Source: Ariolimax columbianus (Eukaryota > Mollusca > Gastropoda > Stylommatophora > Arionidae). From it: a stretch of DNA of 64,000 nt. A program made the position numbers and the translations under genes. Shown in pieces: positions 53,363 through 64,000 of the stretch. How positions within the stretch are numbered: the stretch's first letter is position 1; each line of letters starts with the position of its first letter. Location: the NCBI GenBank assembly GCA_036924085.1, contig JAVGWX010000013.1, positions 54,189,904-54,253,903 of the forward strand. Direction: 5' to 3'. The notes beneath the pieces were generated by a model. The model saw only the letters and a program-made list of their open reading frames with translations, searched no databases and was not told where the DNA came from.

Positions 53363-54769
53363 TTCAGCCGTTTGAAATGTATTGCAATTTAAACGCACTA
53401 ATTATGTGGATAAGTTAAAAGCATTTCCATTGACTTTCAAGTAATTTTACTGACAAGAAAAACTAATGTTTCTAAAATTAAAATTAAACACGATTTGAAA
53501 AAAAGTTGCAAATCATAAGTATAGACAATTTTCAGCAGTTTCAAATGTATTGCAATTTTAACGCACTAATTATGTGGATAAGTTAAAAGCATTTCCACTG
53601 ACTTTCAAGTAATTTTACTGACAAGAAAAACTAATGTTTCTAAAATCAAAATTGAGTAAAAGCCGATTTGAAAAAAAATTGCAGATCATAAGTTTAGACT
53701 ATTTTCAGCACTTTGACATGTATTGCAATTTTAACGCACTAATTATGTGGATAAGTTAAAAGCATTTCCACAGAAAATCAAGTAATTTTACTGACTAGAA
53801 AAACCAATGTTTCTAAAATTAAAATTGAGTAGAAGCTGATTTGAAAAAAAAGTGGCAGATCATATTTATACAATTTTCAGCCGTTTGAAATGTATTGCTA
53901 TTTTAACGCACTAATTATGTGGATAAGTTAAAAGCATTTCCACTGACTTTCAAGTAATTTTACTGACAAGAAAAACTAATGTTTCTAAAATTAAAATTAA
54001 ACACGATTTGAAAAAAAGTTGCAGATCATTAGTTTAGACAATTTTCAGCCGTTAGAAATGTAATGCACTTTTAACGCACTAATTATGTGGATAAGTTAAA
54101 AGCATTTCCACTGCCTTTCAAGTAATTGTACTGACAAGAAAAACCAATGTTTCTAAAATTAAAATTGAGTAGAAGGCGATTTGAAAAAAAGTTTCAGCTC
54201 ATAAGTTTAGACAATTTTCAGCCGTTTGAAATGTATTGCAATTTTAACGCACTAATTATGTGGATAAATTAAAAGCATTTCCACTGACTTTCAAGTAATT
54301 TTACTAACTAGAAAAAAAAATGTTTCTAAAATTAAAATTGAGTAAAAGGCGATTTGAAAAAAAAGTGGCAGATCATAAGTCTATACAATTTTCAGCCGTT
54401 TGAAATGTATTGCAATTTAAACGCACTAATTATGTGGATAAATTAAAAACATTTCCATTGACTTTCAAGTATTTTTACTGACAAAAAAAACTAATGTTTC
54501 TAAAATTAAAATTAAACACGATTTGAAAAAAAGTTACAAATCATAAGTATAGACAATTTTCAGCCGTTTGAAATGTATTGCAATTTTAACGCACTAATTA
54601 TGTGGATACGTTAAAAGCATTTCCACTGACTTTCAAGTAATTTTACTGACAAGAAAAACTAATGTTTCTAAAATTAAAATTAAACACGATTTGCAAAAAG
54701 TTGCAGATCATAAGTATAGACAATTTTCAGCCGTTTGAAATGTATTGCAATTTTAACGCACTAATTATG

Positions 54770-57700
54770 TGGATGAATGAAAAGCATTTCCACTGACTTT
54801 CAAGTAATTTTACTGACTAGAAAAACCAATGTTTCTAAAATTTAAATTGAGTAGAAGGCGATTTGAAAAAAAAGTGGCAGATCATAAGTTTATACAATTT
54901 TCAGCCGTTTGAAATGTATTGCAATTTACACGCACTAATTATGTGGATAAGTTAAAAGCATTTCCATTGACTTTCAAGTATTTTTACTGACAAGAAAAAC
55001 TAATGTTTCTAAAATTAAAATTAAACACGATTTGAAAAAAAGTTACAAATCATAAGTATAGACAATTTTCAGCCGTTTGAAATGTATTGCAATTTTAACG
55101 CACTAATTATGTGGATACGTTAAAAGCATTTCCACTGACTTTCAAGTAATTTTACTGACACGAAAAACTAATGTTTCTAAAATTAAAATTAAACACGATT
55201 TGCAAAAAGTTGCAGATCATAAGTATAGACAATTTTCAGCCGTTTAAAATGTATTGCAATTTTAACGCACTAATTATGTGGATAAGTTAAAAGCATTTCC
55301 ACTGACTTTCAAGTAATTTTACTGACAAGAAAAACTAATGTTTCTGAAATCAAAATTGAGTAGATGCAGATTTTTAAAAAATTGCAGATCATAAGTTTAG
55401 ACAATTTTCAGCCGTTAGAAATGTATTGCACTTTTAACGCACTAATTATGTGGATAAGTTAAAAGCATTTCCACTGACTTTCAAGTAATTTTACTGACGA
55501 AAAACTAATGTTTCTAAAATTAAAATTAAACACGATTTGAAAAAAAGTTGCAGATCATGTATAGACAATTTTCAGCCGTTTGAAATGTATTTCAATTTTA
55601 ACGAACTAATTATGTGGATAAGTTAAAAGCATTTCCACTGACTTTCAAGTAATTTTACTGACAAGAAAAACTAATGTTTCTGAAATCAAAATTGAGTAGA
55701 TAGCGATTTTTAAAAAATTGCAGATCATAAGTTTAGACAATTTTCAGCCGTTAGAAATGTATTGCACTTTTAACGCACTAATTATGTGGATAAGTTAAAA
55801 GCATTTCCACTGACTTTCAAGTAATTTTACTGACAAGAAAAACTAATGTTTCTAAAATTAAAATTAAACACGATTTGAAAAAAAAATTGCAGATCATAAG
55901 TTTAGACAATTTTCAGCCTTTAGAAATGTATTGCAATTTTAACGCACTAATTATGTGGATAAGTTGAAAGCATTTCCACTGACTTTCAAGTAATTTTACT
56001 GACAAGAAAAACCAATGTTTCTAAAATTAAAATTGAGTAGAAGGCGATTTGAAAAAAAGTTCCAGCTCATAAGTTTAGACAATTTTCAGCCGTTTGAAAT
56101 GTATTGCAATTTTAAAGCACTAATTATGTGGATAAGTTAAAAGCATTTCCACTGACTTTCAAGTAATTTTACTGACTAGAAAAACTAATGTTCTAAAATT
56201 AGAATTGAGTAGAAGGCGATTTGAAAAAAAAGTGGCAGATCATAAGTTTATACAATTTTCACCAGTTTGAAATGTATTGCAATTTAAACGCACTAATTAT
56301 GTGGATAAGTTAAAAGCATTTCCATTGACTTTCAAGTAATTTTACTGACAAGAAAAACTAATGTTTCTAAAATTAAAATTAAACACGATTTGAAAAAAAG
56401 TTGCAAATCATAAGTATAGACAATTTTCAGCAGTTTGAAATGTATTGCAATTTTAACGCACTAATTATGTGGATAAGTTAAAAGCATTTCCACTGACTTT
56501 CAAGTAATTTTACTGACAAGAAAAACTAATGTTTCTAAAATCAAAATTGAGTAAAAGCCGATTTGAAAAAAAATTGCAGATCATAAGTTTAGACTATTTT
56601 CAGCACTTTGACATGTATTGCACTTTTAACGCACTAATTATGTGGATAATTTAAAAGCATTTCCACTGACTTTCAAGTAATTTTACTGACAGGAAAAACT
56701 AATGTTTCTAAAATTAAAATTAAACACGATTTGAAAAAAAGTTGCAGATCATGTATAGACAATTTTCAGCCGTTTGAAATGTATTTCAATTTTAACGAAC
56801 TAATTATGTGGATAAGTTAAAAGCATTTCCACTGACTTTCAAGTAATTTTACTGACTAGAAAAACCAATGTTTCTAAAATTAAAATTGAGTAGAAGGCGA
56901 TTTGAAATAAAAAGTGGCAGATCATGTTTATACAATTTTCAGCCGTTTGAAATGTATTGCAATTTAAACGCACTAATTATGTGGATAAGTTAAAAGCATT
57001 TCCATTGACTTTCAAGTAATTTTACTGACAAGAAAAACTAATGTTTCTAAAATTAAAATTAAACACGATTTGAAAAAAAGTTGCAAATCATAAGTATAGA
57101 CAATTTTCAGCCGTTTGAAATGTATTGCAATTTTAACGCACTAATTATGTGGATAAGTTAAAAGCATTTCCACTGACTTTCAAGTAATTTTACTGACAAG
57201 AAAAACTAATGTTTCTAAAATTAAAATTAAACACGATTTGCAAAAAGTTGCAGATCATAAGTATAGACAATTTTCAGCCGTTTGAAATGTATTGCAATTT
57301 TAACGCACTAATTATGTGGATGAATGAAAAGCATTTCCACTGACTTTCAAGTAATTTTACTGACTAGAAAAACCAATGTTTCTAAAATTTAAATTGAGTA
57401 GAAGGCGATTTGAAAAAAAAGTGGCAGATCATAAGTTTATACAATTTTCAGCCGTTTGAAATGTATTGCAATTTACACGCACTAATTATGTGGATAAGTT
57501 AAAAGCATTTCCATTGACTTTCAAGTATTTTTACTGACAAGAAAAACTAATGTTTCTAAAATTAAAATTAAACACGATTTGAAAAAAAGTTACAAATCAT
57601 AAGTATAGACAATTTTCAGCCGTTTGAAATGTATTGCAATTTTAACGCACTAATTATGTGGATACGTTAAAAGCATTTCCACTGACTTTCAAGTAATTTT

Positions 57701-59860
57701 ACTGACACGAAAAACTAATGTTTCTAAAATTAAAATTAAACACGATTTGCAAAAAGTTGCAGATCATAAGTATAGACAATTTTCAGCCGTTTAAAATGTA
57801 TTGCAATTTTAACGCACTAATTATGTGGATAAGTTAAAAGCATTTCCACTGACTTTCAAGTAATTTTACTGACAAGAAAAACTAATGTTTCTGAAATCAA
57901 AATTGAGTAGATGCAGATTTTTAAAAAATTGCAGATCATAAGTTTAGACAATTTTCAGCCGTTAGAAATGTATTGCACTTTTAACGCACTAATTATGTGG
58001 ATAAGTTAAAAGCATTTCCACTGACTTTCAAGTAATTTTACTGACGAAAAACTAATGTTTCTAAAATTAAAATTAAACACGATTTGAAAAAAAGTTGCAG
58101 ATCATGTATAGACAATTTTCAGCCGTTTGAAATGTATTTCAATTTTAACGAACTAATTATGTGGATAAGTTAAAAGCATTTCCACTGACTTTCAAGTAAT
58201 TTTACTGACAAGAAAAACTAATGTTTCTGAAATCAAAATTGAGTAGATAGCGATTTTTAAAAAATTGCAGATCATAAGTTTAGACAATTTTCAGCCGTTA
58301 GAAATGTATTGCACTTTTAACGCACTAATTATGTGGATAAGTTAAAAGCATTTCCACTGACTTTCAAGTAATTTTACTGACAAGAAAAACTAATGTTTCT
58401 AAAATTAAAATTAAACACGATTTGAAAAAAAAATTGCAGATCATAAGTTTAGACAATTTTCAGCCTTTAGAAATGTATTGCAATTTTAACGCACTAATTA
58501 TGTGGATAAGTTGAAAGCATTTCCACTGACTTTCAAGTAATTTTACTGACAAGAAAAACCAATGTTTCTAAAATTAAAATTGAGTAGAAGGCGATTTGAA
58601 AAAAAGTTCCAGCTCATAAGTTTAGACAATTTTCAGCCGTTTGAAATGTATTGCAATTTTAAAGCACTAATTATGTGGATAAGTTAAAAGCATTTCCACT
58701 GACTTTCAAGTAATTTTACTGACTAGAAAAACTAATGTTCTAAAATTAGAATTGAGTAGAAGGCGATTTGAAAAAAAAGTGGCAGATCATAAGTTTATAC
58801 AATTTTCACCAGTTTGAAATGTATTGCAATTTAAACGCACTAATTATGTGGATAAGTTAAAAGCATTTCCATTGACTTTCAAGTAATTTTACTGACAAGA
58901 AAAACTAATGTTTCTAAAATTAAAATTAAACACGATTTGAAAAAAAGTTGCAAATCATAAGTATAGACAATTTTCAGCAGTTTGAAATGTATTGCAATTT
59001 TAACGCACTAATTATGTGGATAAGTTAAAAGCATTTCCACTGACTTTCAAGTAATTTTACTGACAAGAAAAACTAATGTTTCTAAAATCAAAATTGAGTA
59101 AAAGCCGATTTGAAAAAAAATTGCAGATCATAAGTTTAGACTATTTTCAGCACTTTGACATGTATTGCACTTTTAACGCACTAATTATGTGGATAATTTA
59201 AAAGCATTTCCACTGACTTTCAAGTAATTTTACTGACAGGAAAAACTAATGTTTCTAAAATTAAAATTAAACACGATTTGAAAAAAAGTTGCAGATCATG
59301 TATAGACAATTTTCAGCCGTTTGAAATGTATTTCAATTTTAACGAACTAATTATGTGGATAAGTTAAAAGCATTTCCACTGACTTTCAAGTAATTTTACT
59401 GACTAGAAAAACCAATGTTTCTAAAATTAAAATTGAGTAGAAGGCGATTTGAAATAAAAAGTGGCAGATCATGTTTATACAATTTTCAGCCGTTTGAAAT
59501 GTATTGCAATTTAAACGCACTAATTATGTGGATAAGTTAAAAGCATTTCCATTGACTTTCAAGTAATTTTACTGACAAGAAAAACTAATGTTTCTAAAAT
59601 TAAAATTAAACACGATTTGAAAAAAAGTTGCAAATCATAAGTATAGACAATTTTCAGCCGTTTGAAATGTATTGCAATTTTAACGCACTAATTATGTGGA
59701 TAAGTTAAAAGCATTTCCACTGACTTTCAAGTAATTTTACTGACAAGAAAAACTAATGTTTCTAAAATTAAAATTAAACACGATTTGAAAAAAAGTTGCA
59801 GATCATAAGTATAGACAATTTTCAGCCGTTTGAAATGTATTGCAATTTTAACGCACTAAT
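54770..59860 (-). repeat. Tandem duplication of a 15-monomer block (2,547 bp x 2)
   Basis: Copies at about 54,770-57,315 and 57,316-59,860. Markers 2,547 bp apart are ctgacacgaaaaac (55,159 and 57,706), ctgacgaaaaac (55,496 and 58,043), gatagcgattttt (tagcg at 55,701 and 58,248) and ctgacaggaaaaac (56,691 and 59,238). I saw almost no differences between copies. The second copy continues into the block that also matches 41-44 kb. Confidence 0.86.
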
Positions 59861-62222
59861 TATGTGGATAAGTTAAAAGCATTTCTACCGACTTTCAAGT
59901 AATTTTACTGACAAGAAAAACTAATGTTTCTAAAATCAAATTTGAGTAAAAGCCGATTTGAAAAAAAATTGCAGATCATAAGTTTAGACTATTTTCAGCA
60001 CTTTGACATGTATTGCAATTTTAACGCACTAATTATGTGGATAAGTTAAAAGCATTTCCACAGACATTCAAGTGATTTTACTGACTAGAAAAACCAATGT
60101 TTCTAAAATTAAAATTGAGTAGAAGGCGATTTGAAAAAAAAGTGGCAGATCATAAGTTTATACAATTTTCAGCCGTTTGAAATGTATTGCAATTTAAACG
60201 CACTAATTATGTGGATAAGTTAAAAGCATTTCCACTGACTTTCAATTAATTTTACTGACAAGAGAAACTAATGTTTCTAAAATTAAAATTAAACACTATT
60301 TTAAAAAAAGTTGCAGATCATAAGTTTAGACAATTTTCAGCCTTTAGAAATGTATTGCAATTTTAACGCACTAATTATGTGGATAAGTTAAAAGCATTTC
60401 CACTGACTTTCAAGTAATTTTACTGACAAGAAAAACCAATGTTTCTAAAATTAAAATTGAGTAGAAGGCGATTTGAAAAAAAGTTTCAGCTCATAAGTTT
60501 AGACAATTTTCAGCCGTTTGAAATGTATTGCAATTTTAACGCACTAATTATGTGGATAAATTAAAAGCATTTCCACTGACTTTCAAGTAATTTTACTGAC
60601 TAGAAAAACCAATGTTTCTAAAATTAAAATTGAGTAGAAGGCGATTTGAAAAAAAAGTGGCAGATCATAAGTCTATACAATTTTCAGCCGTTTGAAATGT
60701 ATTGCAATTTAAACGCACTAATTATGTGGATAAGTTAAAAGCATTTCCATTGACTTTCAAGTATTTTTACTGACAAGAAAAACTAATGTTTCTAAAATTA
60801 AAATTAAACACGATTTGAAAAAAAGTTACAAATCATAAGTATAGACAATTTTCAGCCGTTTGAAATGTATTGCAATTTTAACGCACTAATTATGTGGATA
60901 CGTTAAAAGCATTTCCACTGACTTTCAAGTAATTTTACTGACAAGAAAAACTAATGTTTCTAAAATTAAAATTAAACACGATTTGCAAAAAGTTGCAGAT
61001 CATAAGTATAGACAATTTTCAGCCGTTTGAAATGTATTGCAATTTTAACGCACTAATTATGTGGATAAGTTAAAAGCATTTCTACCGACTTTCAAGTAAT
61101 TTTACTGACAAGAAAAACTAATGTTTCTAAAATCAAATTTGAGTAAAAGCCGATTTGAAAAAAAATTGCAGATCATAAGTTTAGACTATTTTCAGCACTT
61201 TGACATGTATTGCAATTTTAACGCACTAATTATGTGGATAAGTTAAAAGCATTTCCACAGACATTCAAGTGATTTTACTGACTAGAAAAACCAATGTTTC
61301 TAAAATTAAAATTGAGTAGAAGGCGATTTGAAAAAAAAGTGGCAGATCATAAGTTTATACAATTTTCAGCCGTTTGAAATGTATTGCAATTTAAACGCAC
61401 TAATTATGTGGATAAGTTAAAAGCATTTCCACTGACTTTCAATTAATTTTACTGACAAGAGAAACTAATGTTTCTAAAATTAAAATTAAACACGATTTTA
61501 AAAAAAGTTGCAGATCATAAGTTTAGACAATTTTCAGCCTTTAGAAATGTATTGCAATTTTAACGCACTAATTATGTGGATAAGTTAAAAGCATTTCCAC
61601 TGACTTTCAAGTAATTTTACTGACAAGAAAAACCAATGTTTCTAAAATTAAAATTGAGTAGAAGGCGATTTGAAAAAAAGTTTCAGCTCATAAGTTTAGA
61701 CAATTTTCAGCCGTTTGAAATGTATTGCAATTTTAACGCACTAATTATGTGGATAAATTAAAAGCATTTCCACTGACTTTCAAGTAATTTTACTGACTAG
61801 AAAAACCAATGTTTCTAAAATTAAAATTGAGTAGAAGGCGATTTGAAAAAAAAGTGGCAGATCATAAGTCTATACAATTTTCAGCCGTTTGAAATGTATT
61901 GCAATTTAAACGCACTAATTATGTGGATAAGTTAAAAGCATTTCCATTGACTTTCAAGTATTTTTACTGACAAGAAAAACTAATGTTTCTAAAATTAAAA
62001 TTAAACACGATTTGAAAAAAAGTTACAAATCATAAGTATAGACAATTTTCAGCCGTTTGAAATGTATTGCAATTTTAACGCACTAATTATGTGGATACGT
62101 TAAAAGCATTTCCACTGACTTTCAAGTAATTTTACTGACAAGAAAAACTAATGTTTCTAAAATTAAAATTAAACACGATTTGCAAAAAGTTGCAGATCAT
62201 AAGTATAGACAATTTTCAGCCG
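58432..62222 (-). repeat. Downstream copy of the 40.7-44.5 kb block
   Basis: Partner of 40,690-44,480 at a constant offset of 17,742 bp. It includes the 1,197-bp seven-monomer repeat (ttctaccg at 59,883 and 61,080). The copy ends at about 62,222, where the sequence goes on with ggataaatgaaaag instead of the gtttaaaatg monomer. Another ttctaccg monomer follows at 63,128, 2,048 bp (12 monomers) further. Confidence 0.8.
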
Positions 62223-64000
62223 TTTGAAATGTATTGCAATTTTAACGCACTAATTATGTGGATAAATGAAAAGCATTTCCACTGACTTTCAAGTAATTTT
62301 ACTGACTAGAAAAACCAATGTTTCTAAAATTAAAATTGAGTAGAAGGCGATTTGAAAAAAAAGTGGCAGATCATAAGTTTATACAATTTTCAGCCGTTTG
62401 AAATGTATTGCAATTTACACGCACTAATTATGTGGATAAGTTAAAAGCATTTCCATTGACTTTCAAGTATTTTTACTGACAAGAAAAACTAATGTTTCTA
62501 AAATTAAAATTAAACACGATTTGAAAAAAAGTTACAAATCATAAGTATAGACAATTTTCAGCCGTTTGAAATGTATTGCAATTTAAACGCACTAATTATG
62601 TGGATAAGTTAAAAGCATTTCCACTGACTTTCAAGTAATTTTACTGACTAGAAAAACCAATGTTTCTAAAATTAAAATTGAGTAGAAGGCGATTTGAAAT
62701 AAAAAGTGGCAGATCATGTTTATACAATTTTCAGCCGTTTGAAATGTATTGCAATTTAAACGCACTAATTATGTGGATAAGTTAAAAGCATTTCCATTGA
62801 CTTTCAAGTAATTTTACTGACAAGAAAAACTAATGTTTCTAAAATTAAAATTAAACACGATTTGAAAAAAAGTTGCAAATCATAAGTATAGACAATTTTC
62901 AGCCGTTTGAAATGTATTGCAATTTTAACGCACTAATTATGTGGATAAGTTAAAAGCATTTCCACTGACTTTCAAGTAATTTTACTGACAAGAAAAACTA
63001 ATGTTTCTAAAATTAAAATTAAACACGATTTGAAAAAAAGTTGCAGATCATAAGTATAGACAATTTTCAGCCGTTTGAAATGTATTGCAATTTTAACGCA
63101 CTAATTATGTGGATAAGTTAAAAGCATTTCTACCGACTTTCAAGTAATTTTACTGACAAGAAAAACTAATGTTTCTAAAATCAAATTTGAGTAAAAGCCG
63201 ATTTGAAAAAAAATTGCAGATCATAAGTTTAGACTATTTTCAGCACTTTGACATGTATTGCAATTTTAACGCACTAATTATGTGGATAAGTTAAAAGCAT
63301 TTCCACAGACATTCAAGTGATTTTACTGACTAGAAAAACCAATGTTTCTAAAATTAAAATTGAGTAGAAGGCGATTTGAAAAAAAAGTGGCAGATCATAA
63401 GTTTATACAATTTTCAGCCGTTTGAAATGTATTGCAATTTAAACGCACTAATTATGTGGATAAGTTAAAAGCATTTCCACTGACTTTCAATTAATTTTAC
63501 TGACAAGAGAAACTAATGTTTCTAAAATTAAAATTAAACACGATTTAAAAAAAAGTTTCAGATCATAAGTTTAGACAATTTTCAGCCTTTAGAAATGTAT
63601 TGCAATTTTAACGCACTAATTATGTGGATAAGTTAAAAGCATTTCCACTGACTTTCAAGTAATTTTACTGACAAGAAAAACCAATGTTTCTAAAATTAAA
63701 ATTGAGTAGAAGGCGATTTGAAAAAAAGTTTCAACTCATAAGTTTAGACAATTTTCAGCCGTTTGAAATGTATTGCAATTTTAACGCACTAATTATGTGG
63801 ATAAATTAAAAGCATTTCCACTGACTTTCAAGTAATTTTACTGACTAGAAAAACCAATGTTTCTAAAATTAAAATTGAGTAGAAGGCGATTTGAAAAAAA
63901 AGTGGCAGATCATAAGTCTATACAATTTTCAGCCGTTTGAAATGTATTGCAATTTAAACGCACTAATTATGTGGATAAGTTAAAAGCATTTCCATTGACT

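Larger units (their letters stand above)
16856..64000 (-). repeat. Satellite array, right arm (reverse orientation)
   Basis: About 276 monomers of about 170 bp, all in the orientation opposite to 1-12,320. Each carries ctaattatgtggataa, acaattttcagccg, aaaagcatttcc and ctgacaagaaaaac (or ctgactagaaaaacc). The same A, B and C monomer types are present. Further variants include catgtatagac (deletion of part of cataagtatagac), gcactttgacatg, ttagaaatgtattgcac and ctgacgaaaaac. No open reading frame of note, RNA gene, second transposon or strand switch is visible across these 47 kb. The array continues past the window end without a boundary. Internally it is a patchwork of multi-monomer duplications, listed separately. 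Confidence 0.96.

Noticed and set aside
1..64000. Perfect bacterial DnaA-box sequence ttatccaca in most monomers, suggesting a replication origin or iterons.
   Set aside because: It is simply part of a roughly 170-bp eukaryotic satellite monomer; spacing, lack of any bacterial gene and the animal-type LINE make a bacterial origin untenable.
1..64000. Regularly spaced repeats resembling a CRISPR array.
   Set aside because: The whole 170-bp unit is repeated; there are no unique spacers between short repeats and no cas genes.
1..64000. CENP-B box in the monomer, suggested by agttcgttaaaattg.
   Set aside because: Only the TTCG core matches. The required downstream CGGG is absent at the right spacing, and most monomers have gtgcgtt instead of gttcgtt.
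1..64000. Telomeric repeats or an array edge at either window end.
   Set aside because: Both ends are within ordinary satellite monomers; no telomere-like short repeat is present.

Overview
This window is an almost uninterrupted tandem satellite DNA array from a eukaryote, very probably an invertebrate animal. The monomer is about 167-175 bp and A+T-rich (roughly 70% by eye). Some 355-360 copies fill everything except one 2.9-kb block at about 13.94-16.86 kb. That block is a 5'-truncated non-LTR retrotransposon (LINE) carrying an uninterrupted reverse transcriptase-RNase H frame, framed by a 9-bp target-site duplication. There are no bacterial gene features, no host genes, no RNA genes and no CRISPR. 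The species cannot be named from the sequence.

Layout. (1) 1-12,320: satellite in one orientation (called forward here), organised into a higher-order repeat (HOR) of 17 monomers, about 2,907 bp, made of a 7-monomer module (1,201 bp) and a 10-monomer module (about 1,705 bp), with extra copies of the 7-monomer module. (2) About 12,320: the satellite flips strand once. The flip is part of a large imperfect palindrome (arms about 11.54-12.32 kb and 13.08-13.87 kb, axis near 12,701.5). (3) 12,321-13,942: satellite in reverse orientation. (4) 13,943-16,855: the LINE. (5) 16,856-64,000: satellite in reverse orientation, built from a patchwork of local segmental duplications whose periods (850, 1,011, 1,024, 1,870, 2,045, 2,547, 2,735 bp) are all close to whole numbers of monomers, plus long-range copies about 13.0 and 17.7 kb apart.

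Interpretation. The array looks like a centromeric or pericentromeric satellite that grows by unequal exchange or amplification of multi-monomer blocks. The LINE inserted into the A-tract of one monomer. A paralogous empty site survives at 19,745-19,753, which fixes the element boundaries. The RT and RNase H catalytic residues and a C-terminal Cys/His motif are intact, so the insertion is probably young, but the copy lacks its 5' end (any ORF1 and the endonuclease) and cannot be autonomous. I found no new defence, mobile or regulatory system. The most noteworthy features are the inversion/palindrome, the nested HOR architecture and the clean insertion. All periods were obtained by eye from coordinates of rare variant motifs, not by software.
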